This document shows positions 1 to 10,112 of a DNA stretch of 64,000 nt, piece after piece. The translations under genes were made by a program, and so were the position numbers. The notes beneath the pieces are model-generated. The model did no database searches. It saw nothing but the letters and a program-made list of their open reading frames with translations, and had not been told where the DNA came from. The DNA comes from Rapana venosa (lineage: Eukaryota; Mollusca; Gastropoda; Neogastropoda; Muricidae). Each line of letters starts with the position of its first letter. Within the stretch, counting starts at the first letter, position 1. The DNA is taken from the NCBI GenBank assembly GCA_028751875.1, contig CM054155.1, forward strand, positions 53,200,690 through 53,264,689. The letters run 5' to 3'.

Positions 1-370
1 AAGAACCAATTCCAGTACAGCTCATAATTCGTAGCCCCCAAACACAGTAGAAACCAAGATGTCTTTTCAGACTGTCATCAACACATGATACCTCAACAAA
101 AATGGCTCAGGTTTTTAATATCACTGATGTTATCTGATACTATAACAAAGGCATTTTTCTGATCCTGTTAAGAAATTGTGATCAATGAGTTTATCTACTT
201 ATCAGTTCTGTGTTGTGTAACAAAGAACAAATTGCACACAGGCCTACACTATGTACATCAAAGCAACACAAAAAAAGAAAAAGAAAACACACACCCACAA
301 AACAGATGACAAAATTTACAAAACTGCATATACACGGGAAACTATATTTTTTTAAAAGCACATGATTGCT
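1..370. other. No gene recognised
   Basis: A/T-rich single-copy-looking sequence. The frames here are short and rich in Cys, Val and Phe, because they run into the neighbouring CA/GT array. I see no domain, splice pattern or RNA gene. Confidence 0.5.
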
Positions 371-410
371 TATTCCATTATCCTTTGAAATAAAAGAATA
401 GCAAAATAAA
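371..410 (-). repeat. Recurrent tail motif beside a GT array
   Basis: Read on the minus strand, a GT array is followed by an A/T-rich motif close to TTTATTTCAAAGGATAA. Closely similar motifs lie at 31046-31080 and 31595-31640, next to their own CA/GT arrays, and near 29785-29812. I infer a shared 3' end of an interspersed element rather than chance, but the body of that element is not identified. Confidence 0.45.
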
Positions 411-411
411 A

Positions 412-516
412 TAAACACACACAATGAGCGCACGTTCACACACACACACACATACCCACACAGCATACAAACATGACACACACACACACACACCACACAC
501 ACACACACACACAAAA
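412..516. repeat. (CA)n microsatellite, imperfect
   Basis: Interrupted CA dinucleotide array. The Cys/Val-rich and His/Thr-rich frames across it are repeat translations, not genes. Confidence 0.9.
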
Positions 517-808
517 TGGCATAAAAACATGTACCCTACCCTAAACTCACACAAACGCCGTGCACACACACTCATGACTTGCAGCGAGTGTGCACACCAC
601 ACACATGTAAACTACAAGAAGATGCGCTGGGCACCATGTGCTTGATAAAACTAACAACTTGAAACTGACACACAGCCAGAAGCACCTGTCACAAGTAGTT
701 GCTGTGGCCATCACTACACACAACACAACACACACATGCATGCACGTGCACAACGCCAAACACCACGAAAACCCACTTGTGCGCGAACACACACCACACA
801 ACACGCAC
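517..808. repeat. CA-rich imperfect sequence
   Basis: Decayed CA-rich sequence with many ACAC runs between two purer arrays. No coding pattern is seen. Confidence 0.6.
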
Positions 809-814
809 GCACCC

Positions 815-894
815 GCCGCCGGGGGGGGGGGGGGGGGGGGGGGGGGCGCTGGGGGGGGTGGGGGGGGGGGGGTGGGGGGGGGTGCCAGCACGCA
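815..894 (+). repeat. G-tract of about 80 bases
   Basis: Nearly pure G broken by a few C and T bases, sitting inside CA-rich sequence. If real it could form G-quadruplexes. Such a tract inside a CA array is also a typical place for read-consensus error, so its length should not be trusted. Confidence 0.8.
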
Positions 895-1007
895 TGCACA
901 ACACACATCCCCGCACACACACACAACCACACAAGACTATAAACACAAACACACACACACACACACATCACACACAACACACACACACACACGCACACGC
1001 AGCCATG

Positions 1008-1049
<42 letters not shown>

Positions 1050-1070
1050 CCCGCACATAGCACACCACAC
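895..1070. repeat. (CA)n microsatellite, imperfect
   Basis: CA dinucleotide array with a pure stretch around 1014-1048, continuing the repeat block interrupted by the G-tract. Confidence 0.9.
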
Positions 1071-1079
1071 AAAGTAATC

Positions 1080-1140
1080 CCCCCTCTTTATCTCTCTCTC
1101 CCCATCCCCCCCTCCTCTCGTCTCTCTCTCTCATCGTATT
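1080..1140. repeat. CT/C-rich low-complexity tract
   Basis: Polypyrimidine tract of CT and C runs. Confidence 0.7.
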
Positions 1141-1655
1141 CAGACCTCCTAATTTAGGTTTGTCTGGTATCACTTTACGTGAAAGATTTTAAATTGTAGG
1201 ACTTACATACTTACTTACTTAGACACACACCCCACCCACACACAACACACACACACACACAAAACACATACAAACACTCAGCCTTCGTTTCCTTGGGAGA
1301 CAACCATGTTTGTAAAAAAAAATGTTTAAGGAATAGTTAACCAAGTAGCATTACATAACGTCCACCACAAACAAGTAAAGCAGTATTAAAGTTTTTGTTC
1401 ACTTAAAATTGAAGTACATGTAAAAATCGGTAAGGAAATCCAGCAGCGATTGAAGATAAGCCTTTCAAATAAAATTCGCCCAGTCGATACAATAGACAAG
1501 CACAGAAGGAATGTGTGCTGGCACGCCCGACGCAGGACTTGGAACCCCAGACCGAGTCAGTGCATAGACTAGCACCAGAAGGAATTAGGTTATGGAGTGA
1601 AAGTTCCAGCCCGCCAACTAAAGAGTCAGTTTTTCCCTGTTTTGGAGCAGCAGTG
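1141..1655. other. No gene recognised; short CA repeat at 1222-1265
   Basis: Mixed-composition sequence with a short CA array at 1222-1265. There is no convincing domain in any frame. Confidence 0.5.
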
Positions 1656-1659
1656 AATC

Positions 1660-1712
1660 TACCTATCTATCTATCTATCTATCATCTATCTATCTATCTA
1701 TCTATCTATCAA
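1660..1712. repeat. (CTAT)n microsatellite
   Basis: About 12 CTAT units with one imperfect unit in the middle, followed by looser CTA-rich sequence. Confidence 0.92.
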
Positions 1713-1754
1713 TCCTAACTATCTAACTATATGCAGATCATTTTCTTGTACGTA

Positions 1755-1850
1755 GATTAGTATATATATAAATAGATACATATATATCTATAATATTAAT
1801 ATATATATATATATAAAATAATATTATATTCTTTCATTCATTTTCCTTTC
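1755..1850. repeat. AT-rich repeat
   Basis: TA dinucleotide runs and A/T-rich sequence that lead into the 3' end of a minus-strand LINE relic. Confidence 0.75.
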
Positions 1851-1869
1851 TTTCTTTTCTATTATCTGC

Positions 1870-4850
1870 TGCTGGAGCCTTTCGTGGTCATGGGGAGACA
1901 CAGACCGTCTGGTCCCTGCAGCAAGGCGGGCTGCTTGATGTAGTACAGGCTCAAGGGCTGGCCAGTGCATCCACGGAGTCGCCTCCATAGTCTCCTTGGT
2001 CTACCTCTGGCTTACCAGCCATTGTAATTTGGTGTAAACCTTCCCGTAGGGCAGGTTGGTCGGCAGGCATTCTAGTGAGGTGACCAAACCACTGATCCTT
2101 TGTTGTCGACATAGTGGAGAAATTGGTGTTTAGTCGATCATGTCTCTGATCACCACATCTGATCTTGTCGCGTCTTGTCTTGTTGACAGCTTTTCTCAGG
2201 CAGCACATTTCACAATGTGACCAATTTTCCTCTCTAATCTTTTTTTAGAGGCCCATGTCTGACACAGTAAGTGAGTGTTGAACGAAAGAAGGTGTTGATG
2301 ATTTTGCCTTAGGTGCTCAATGGGATGCTGGAATGTTTTAGAAGGGGGGGCGTGTTGTACTGACTGCTTCGCTTTCTGGCATCTTGTTTCTATTGCTCTG
2401 ATCCATTTTCCCCCCCCCCCCATCTTCACGTAAAGAGGAGCCCAAGTATTTAAATTCTTTGGTCTGTTTCAGCCAGCTGGGTGACGTTTTGTTGATGTCC
2501 AGCTTTCCTGGATTTCTGCTAAAGACATACTTCTGTTTTGTTGATAGTGATATTCAAGACCATACCTCTCGCAGCCTTGTTGTTGAGTTGGTCTGTGAGC
2601 TCTTTAAGAGCTGCTGTATTCGATTCATCAAGGACTGGTCATCAGCAAATAATGTTCAATCAAGGCCTCAAAGATCTGTTTGGGCTTCCTTGTAATCTGG
2701 CCCATGTAGATCATGAGAGAAAGGGAGAGAGTACACAGCAACCTGACCCCTGATGTAACCGGAACCAGTCGGATGTTCCACTGGCTGATCGGACTTGCGC
2801 TCATACTGTTGGCATAGATTGCCTCTGATGTTATTCACGCAACTGCCCCTTCACGTTGTACTGCTCCATGATCTCCAGAGCTTGTCTCTGTTGACTACGG
2901 GTCGAAAGCCTTTTTTCATAGATTAACAAATACTGAATGCAGGTCTTGGTGTATTCGATTGCTCTTCACACAGGTGTCGAGTGCAAAAATGCATCTGTGC
3001 TCCCTCTACTTTCTTAAAGCCAAACTGCATTCTCAGTAAGTGTTCTGCGCTTTGAACTGCTTGTGCGCTATTCCCAGAATCTTTGCATACATTTTTCCCT
3101 ACATGGCATGAGAAGTAAATGCCTCTGTAGGGCTGCAACTCTCTTGCTGCTTTCCTTCTCCAATAGGCACCACTATTGCATTTTGCCAGTCCATTGGTAC
3201 TTTCCCCTCTTCCCCTCTTCTGGAATGATGATGGTGAGCCACTTACTCCCGTTTCTTCTCCGCATGCAAGGATGCTTCATTGTTATGCTGTCCATCGCCT
3301 GCTGCATTGCCCTTTGGGCTGGTCTTAATTGCTTTTCTTGTTTTCAGCTTCAAGGATTTGGTGCACTAACGGTCTCTTACGTGGTGAGAACTGGAGCTGA
3401 AGCTTGTACGTACAATGGGTTTAAAAGAACTTTTAAAATAGTCTTAACATTTTTCAGAAATTTCCTCTTCTTTGTGCCGTGCCACTGAGCATTGCATCAT
3501 TCACTAACCCTCATCGTCCTTCACATTCTTTTGAAAAATTCTCTTGGGGAGTTCTTGCAAATTTCACTTAACATTTCTCCAAAATCGCCCAAAATTTGTC
3601 TTGGATGCTTAAAAAACACATTTAAATGACCTTCTTGCAATTCAGTACTTGACATAGTCCTCTCTGTCCCTTGGTCTTGACCCAAGCATTATATAGCTGC
3701 TTTTTTTACTTGATGGCTTCCTTCACCTCTTGTTCAACCAGCTGTAGCTTTCCTGTCTTTACCTCACCACATTTCTTTGTTCCCGACAAACTTCCTTAAG
3801 TGTGCAAGAAGATCTGGCTTGAAGTGTCCCAAACTGCTCCATGTTTGAGAGTGGTATCAATGGAGTCAAGTTTCACCTTGATATGCACATCAATCTTGTT
3901 CTTGGCACGTCTTTCTTTTCCGTTTTGAGGAGGTTGATCTTTTAAGGCTGGTTCTCCTAGGCAGTTGTTATTTACTTCTTCTGAGTACTGGAGGCTAGAA
4001 TGACAGGCCTGGGTCAGTATCAAGGTAGGCAATTGGGATGGCTTTGAGTCTTTGAGACGATAACATGTTCTAATCTTGCCTGTAATAAAGTTTGACTTGG
4101 AGACGAGATGTTGAGGTCATTCCATTTGTACCAGTGTAATATGGGAGCTTGGTGTTGGAAAAAGGTGATGGTTGATGATCAGATCATGCTCTACACATAG
4201 TTCCAGCACGTGGTTCCGTTGTAATTGCAAATGTTCAGTGGTCACTGTGGGGTCCCGAAGTGTTTTGTCCACGGGTATTCTCTCTCACCAACTCTGCGTT
4301 TGAAATCACCCATGACAAACAAGGTCCACTATGTCAGGGATGCTGTTTGATGAGTTCGGAGGGCTCTTGATAAATGGTCTAACCCTCTTCTAAGTACGAA
4401 ACCGTTACACGTGCATAGTTTGGATAAAAAGACGAAATTTTGTATGGACTTTCATACATCGGATTTTAATCAGTCTTTCTGATATGTGTTCTTGTACTTA
4501 TGAGAATTTCTTTGCTATGTCTGTGGTGTAGATGAATCCCACACCAAGCGAAGCTCTCTTGTGCTTTTCCTGACCTCACTCCAGATGAGAACAAAAGTTT
4601 GAATGCATTTCTTTCGGTCCTTCTCCTATCTTCTAGTGTCTGAAATGCCCATAATGGCGATCTTTCTTTTGTTCATGAATCCACAATTTCTGGTTCCTTG
4701 TTTGTGTAGGCCGCCAGATGATCCATGTTCAAATGTAGTCACTGTTCCTATCTCGAAGTCCGTTTCCATTGCGAGGTATTTTCCGTTGTATCAATCCGAT
4801 TGTGTCCCTTTATAGTTTTCTTAGGGTTGAGAATCCACTGTCGGCTTGCT
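1870..4850 (-). pseudogene. LINE relic 1: endonuclease and reverse transcriptase
   Basis: This is a decayed non-LTR retrotransposon read on the minus strand. From 5' to 3' it shows an AP-endonuclease-like part with a GDFxxR motif near 4290-4312, then a reverse transcriptase start resembling QFGFKK near 3020. An ADD active-site motif, translated as CADDQS, lies at 2635-2650. An FKYLGS motif follows at about 2445-2465 and a C-terminal WFGHLTRMP motif near 2070-2090. Frames change repeatedly and stops occur, so no product is expected. The end motifs are typical of LINE ORF2 proteins (established knowledge). The exact clade is not settled; an RTE-like element is possible. A C-run at 2411-2422 may be a consensus fault. 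Confidence 0.85.
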
Positions 4851-4924
4851 AAGAGCAGTACACAGCTTCAACTAGCCAGCCGTTAGCCAGCTTGACCTGT
4901 TTCGTTTCCCACACGTGGACGATG

Positions 4925-5058
4925 GGTTTGGACTTTGAGAAACATATATATATATATATATACAAATAATATATGATATATATTATATATATAAATAATA
5001 ATATATATATATAATATATATATAAATATATATAATATATATATATAAATATATATGT
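4925..5058. repeat. (TA)n repeat
   Basis: Long TA-rich stretch that grades directly into a GT array, forming a compound microsatellite. Confidence 0.9.
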
Positions 5059-5150
5059 GTGTGTGTAGTGGGTGTGTGTGTGTGTGTGTGTGTGAGTGTG
5101 TGTGTGTGTAGTGTGTGTGTGTGTGTTGTGTGTGTGTGTGTGGTTTGTGT

Positions 5151-5182
<32 letters not shown>

Positions 5183-5200
5183 TTTTCTGCGTGCATGCGT
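5059..5200. repeat. (GT)n microsatellite, imperfect
   Basis: GT array with occasional A and T interruptions and a GTGCATGCGTGCATGTGTGC end. Confidence 0.92.
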
Positions 5201-5500
5201 GCATGTGTGCGTGGATGTGTGTGCATGAGAGTGTTGTTTGTTGTTCTTGATGTTATCGTTGCTAATATTTTCTTGTTAGTAAGATAAGATCTTCTTAATG
5301 AGGGTGGTACAACAGGATTATTTTCCTGTTGTATGACTTTAGATAATAAGATTGGATTATTGGGTTTAATAAGTAGGGTTGGATTTTGCGTTGTAGTGAT
5401 AGTATGTGGAATGACAGTGATGGTGGAATGTGAAGTGAAGCTGTAGAACAGGAAAGGAAAACATGTAGATGAAGCCTTTTCTGATGACATATGGAAAATG
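5201..5500. other. No gene recognised
   Basis: A/T-rich sequence between the GT array and the GAT-rich block. No domain, repeat family or RNA gene is recognised. Confidence 0.5.
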
Positions 5501-6015
5501 TTGCTGTTGTCATCTGACGGTGATAAGTATGATTATGATGATGAGATGAAGAAGATGAAGATGAAGAAGATTGAGATGAAGATGTGATAATGAGATGATG
5601 ATGATGATGGAGTTGTAAATCATGCAAGAATAGTGATGAAAATGATCACAGGATGGTGCTTGCTAAGATGACAATGATAACATTATAATGGTAATGATGA
5701 TTGTGATAATGAGATTATGGTGTTGATGATGATAATGATGACAAGGATAAAGATGAGGATAATGACATTTGGTAATAATGATATAAGTAATCATTATGGT
5801 AATAATGCTTATCATGATGAAACAACAATAATTAAAATGAAGATGACGACACGACGACGACGACAACGACGACGACGACGACGACGAGGACGACGACGAC
5901 GATGATGATGATGAAGATTGTGATGATGATTATGAAGAGATGATGATGATGATGAAAATGATGATGATGAAGATGATGATGATGAGATGATGATGAGATG
6001 ATGATAACAACGAGC
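5500..6015. repeat. GAT/GAC trinucleotide-rich block
   Basis: Imperfect ATG/GAT repeats with a purer ACG/GAC core at about 5845-5900. His/Ser-rich and Arg-rich frames across it are repeat translations. Similar GAT or CAT blocks recur at about 30300, 33160, 33830, 47030, 47840 and 63826, and some lie next to a shared LINE 3' tail. Confidence 0.9.
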
Positions 6016-6179
6016 TGCTGCTCTGCTGCTAACTGTATTGATGATAGCAATGACTCTTCCATCCGTTTTCAAAACCCGAATTTGAAGCTGTGAACTCAAC
6101 CCTCACCTCAGGCTGGCCACTCTTTTACTTTCTTTTGCCTTTATTGGACACCTCCCAACCCGTAGAAACAATTCAATTA

Positions 6180-7545
6180 GAAGGTCTCAGTTTTCCACCA
6201 AGAGTTTCAATCACTCCATGACCATTTCAGCCTCACCCCAAGAAACTTATCCTTCTGGTGACTTCAACTTCCATTTGACAACCATCCTCTCCTGATGTTA
6301 AGCGTCTCTCATCTTTCTTTGTCTAACCACTCTCTTTACCCAACCTGGTAAACAAATCAACACACAGATCTGGTAACATTTTAGACTGGCTTTATCACCG
6401 ATGATATTTAACAATGTCTAGGTCACATCTCAGTCTGTAATTGTCGCTACGAACTGACTCTCTGATCATTCTACCATTCTTTTTTCCCTAAACATAGCTA
6501 AACCTAATCAGAAAGAAAAATTGTATTACCCATGCACCTGCAATGCCCATAGATATACAAAATTTTCTTCCAAGGCTGCTGAATGTCAATCACAAATCCA
6601 TGACCATACGAACCTTTCTAAACACTACACTACCGTCCCCAGCCAACTCCTTGATGAGCATGCACCTCCTACTGACCATACTCCTTCCTGAAGGCCCTTG
6701 TGCACCATGGTACCATCCCATGAGACATCCTGGTCCACAAAACGCAAACGCTGACAACAAGAACGGCAAAAAGGTCGAAAAAACAAAACTGAAATCAAAC
6801 AAACAGCTTCTTCAAACACAAATCAACAAAGTCAAAACCTTAATTCATTCAGCAAAACAAAGTAAACTCTTCCCAGTTCTTATGCCACATCTATGACATC
6901 TCCTTTTCCTCACATCCACTCTGTTGGGGATTCTGCGAAGGCTAGCCCTCAGCCCTTCTATCTAACAACCACTCTTGACTTCCTTCTATAATTTTCTGCA
7001 TTTCCTTTTCTGACAAAACCGCAACATTCACTCCTAGTTTGAGCAGACTCCTATCCAGCCTGAAATTTGTGATCCTTAATTTTCTGGCACTATCCATCCT
7101 GTCCTTTTCACCAGCAAGCGTGACAAGAAATCGAGACAATACTGAAAGGAATGACTATAAAATCATGCGGTTTTCGACCCCAAAAACCCTGCTCCTTTCG
7201 AAGCAGTGCCAGGCCACAGCTTATCCACTAATCACAAGATATAACCTGATTCTTTCCAATGTTTCGGAAATTTCTTTGTCTCTCAAACTGCTTTATCACA
7301 CCATTACTTAATAAGCATGACCTTGACCCAAACATGCTGAAGAATTACAGACCTGTTTTCCAACCTACCTTTTATACACTGAAAGTCCTTGAAAGAGAGT
7401 TCAGAAACATCTCAACAACCACCTTCTCATCCAACCTATCTTCTTCCTGCGTTTCAGTCTGCCTACGCGCCAACCACAGCACTGAACCAACCCCGAGTTT
7501 TGTTTCTCATCACAGAACAAATTCACTACAGCATGAGTGATACAG
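6180..7545 (+). pseudogene. LINE relic 2, CR1/L2-like: endonuclease to RT N-terminus
   Basis: Plus-strand decayed LINE. The endonuclease GDFNFHL motif is at 6257-6277. It is followed by the usual DWL and SDH-like region around 6380-6470 and the basic linker at 6560-6890, with KKVEKTKLK-like sequence. The RT entry motif LKNYRPV is near 7337-7357, then an RANHSTE motif near 7468-7488. These motifs in this order are characteristic of CR1/L2-type ORF2 (established knowledge). Several frameshifts and stops are present. The copy ends before the RT active site, near 7545, so it is 3' truncated or interrupted. The related 3' half appears in the relics at 33.4-33.8 kb and 38.1-38.6 kb. Confidence 0.82.
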
Positions 7546-8369
7546 TATAAACGAGTTATGACTAAAACAAACCAGCTGGCCTGCCCAGCATGCATAGCTA
7601 AAGCTGGATCCTCGCTTGGGGTCCTGTGCTTCAGTTTTTTTTGCCCAAACCAAATAATACCTAAACATCTCCCCCTTTTTGAATGGAATCATACATTTGA
7701 TAAAACTTTTTTTATTTTTTATTTTTTTTTTACGTTCCTTCTTTGCATTATAGAATCTCTAAACATTATCTAAGAAACTAAATTTTCAACCTTCAAGTTC
7801 AATAAATGAACAAAATTATAGCAATGAAACATCCAAAACACATCTTTATAAAACCAAGTTACTAAAATAGTGTCATTACTAAATCCATTATAAATCTACT
7901 CAACAACAGTGTAATTATAAAAAACATTTGATAAATGATCAGTTGAAGAGAGAAAAAAATTTATAATCACAATAAAGCATTTTCCCGCACATTGATAACC
8001 ACTTGTTTTGAGTTCTGTGATCTACACTAAAAGAGAATCTACAGGCAACACGGCAACCCATATTCTCAGTCATGTTTGTTTTGAATTGTGAATCTACTCT
8101 AAAAGAGAATCTACCAGACACTGGCATCAGATTCTCATGTAAATGCACCAAGTACTTTCACCACAATATGAATTAAAAAGAAGCCGAAAGGCTCTGGTCT
8201 TTCGACCCACTTTTAGGCTGGAAAATCACACAGTCCATCTTTGAAAGACCAGCCTGGCACTGAATAGCCATGTGAGGCCCTGGTTTTTATTGCTGCCTGG
8301 CTGGAGAACACCGGGGAGTGGTGTGGTGATGCCCAGGGTTCCACCCATGTCCTACGAACACTGCAATTC
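7546..8369. other. AT-rich non-coding stretch with an internal direct repeat
   Basis: No gene is seen. Two imperfect copies of about 41 bases, starting at about 8002 and 8086, share TTTTGA..T.TG..ATCTAC and AAAAGAGAATCTAC. This may be non-coding 3' sequence of the gypsy element that lies just upstream in the minus-strand sense, but no LTR pair was found. Confidence 0.45.
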
Positions 8370-8399
8370 CATAAGCAGAGGCTTCGACAAAACAGGGTC

Positions 8400-9192
8400 C
8401 CTCTCCTAGGCGTTGGTATAGTACATTTAAACGAGACGGACAGGCGCCCGCTGCAGATGTTTCCGTTTCGACTCTTTGGATACAGATGGTGAGTTGAACA
8501 TGTACTACGGATTTGGGGTCTGCATCAACAACGTACCTGCCTCTTCCAAGTGCCTCTCAGCATCTGTCTTGATGAGCACCTGGACTCCTGGTTTCAGCTC
8601 TGACAAGAACTGTCACATGCCCTCCTGTCATAGCTGAGCTGTAGGCTTCACTTCGTCTTCCTGTTCTGCTTGGCGATGACTGCATCGTTACCGGCTGGGC
8701 ATCAGCTGCTCCGGGAGTTTGGGAAGCATCGACCTCAGGGGTCTCCCCATGAGGGCTACGGCAGGACTCACAACCCTTACTACGAGTGTGTGTAGTTCTT
8801 AGTTCAGGAGCGCTACATCCAAAGAATGGCTGCTCGAGTATCTTTTGCTATCTTCACTGCTCCCTCTGCTGCTCCATTGCCAGTGGAAATGAGGGCTGCT
8901 GGTCAGTGGTGGGAAATCGAGTCTCTGCAAATTCTGTGAAATTCAGCACAACTGGAACTGGGGTCGCATTGTCACTCACATGACTTCCGGGTATTCCCCT
9001 GTGTGGGCAAAACAACCCGGTCAATCTGTTGACAATGAGCATCCGTAGTGACTTCAATGGGACCACCTCGATCCAGCACGAGTAGTAATCCACCACTACC
9101 AAATGTTTCCTTTCCTTGGTAGGAACAAAGGTCTACCCCAAGCCGATGCCAAGGGCATTCAGGCAATGGAGTAGGACGAAGAGGGCTCCGTG

Positions 9193-9194
<2 letters not shown>
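8400..9194 (-). pseudogene. Gypsy integrase catalytic core
   Basis: Minus-strand PLPECPWHRLGVDL near 9125-9165, VVVDYYSCWIEVVPL near 9050-9100 and VSDNATP near 8970-8990 give the first two acidic residues of the DDE integrase core (D in VDL, D in SDN). NFTEFAE follows near 8930-8950. Similarity weakens toward 8400 as expected for the C-terminal part. There is at least one frame change, near 9080. This is clear gypsy integrase but not an intact gene. Confidence 0.82.
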
Positions 9195-9250
<56 letters not shown>

Positions 9251-9283
9251 TTTTTTTTTTTTTTTATTTTTTTTTTTTTATTT

Positions 9284-9328
<45 letters not shown>

Positions 9329-9355
9329 TTTTTTTTTTTTTTTTTTTTATATATA

Positions 9356-9431
<76 letters not shown>
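9195..9431. repeat. Poly(T) block of about 235 bases
   Basis: Nearly pure T with rare A and C. It sits within the integrase coding sequence between CQNVV and SPLRPTPLPE, where only a few to a dozen residues are normally found. I infer consensus failure or a simple-repeat insertion. Poly-Phe and poly-Lys frames here are not genes. Confidence 0.9.
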
Positions 9432-9439
9432 CTGGAGAA

Positions 9440-9620
9440 GGACGATTCAGACAACATTCTGGCAGTGGTTATTCAGTCATTTACAAATCCTTGCTGATCC
9501 CAGGCCACCTAGACTAGCTGTCTGAGCATTCCGACCTCACTTCTGTAGGCCCTGATGTGTTTCATGTAGCTTGTGCAGCACCTCCTAGCATGCTGATTCC
9601 TTGGAACAACTTATTCTGCC
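9440..9620 (-). pseudogene. Gypsy integrase zinc-binding (H2C2) part
   Basis: Minus-strand LHETHQGLQK near 9545-9580, followed by CQNVV near 9455-9470, fits the HHCC zinc-binding domain of retroviral-type integrases. In-frame stops and one frame change are present. It lies just 5' of the poly-T block. Confidence 0.65.
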
Positions 9621-9639
9621 TTCATACAACCAATAATCC

Positions 9640-10014
9640 AGACACTAGCAACAGTTCACACGTAACCTGATGGTAAAGGCCTGGAGGCGGATGTTGTTCG
9701 ACTGGCAGCCATTTCAAAGGTAGTACTCAGACTTGCTGTAATTCTGGTCGAGCACTGTTGCCGCACGAAGTATGTCAACACAATTAAGTTGCAACAGACC
9801 AACATGACTCCAAAGCTCTGGCTGATCGGTCACAGTTTCAACTTTCTTTTCATCTTCTTACTGTATGTGGCACGGGACTAAAATATCTGATAGTGTGACT
9901 GCAATGATCAAAATTCATTCCTTCTGGCACGTGAAAAGTATATTGGCATTGAAATCTCATGATCCTAATCAACAATCTTTGCAGGGACTGGAACCTTGTC
10001 AATATCTTTGCTCA
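9640..10014 (-). pseudogene. Gypsy RNase H C-terminal end and linker
   Basis: Minus-strand LQRLLIRIMRFQ and YTFHVPEG near 9925-9990 match the end of gypsy RNase H and the connection to integrase. An IADTLSR-like segment that usually follows is degenerate. It continues as an open stretch with QPELWSHVGLLQLN near 9770-9825, then becomes broken. Confidence 0.65.
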
Positions 10015-10075
10015 TAGAAAAGAAAAAGGAGGAGAAAAAACAAAAAAAAAAAGTGAATAAAAAAAATAGCACCAA

Positions 10076-10112
<37 letters not shown>

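Noticed and set aside
2459..2753. Plus-strand open frames of 70-80 residues
   Set aside because: They are antisense to a recognised LINE RT.
9116..9525. Poly-Phe open frames
   Set aside because: Translation of the poly(T) block.
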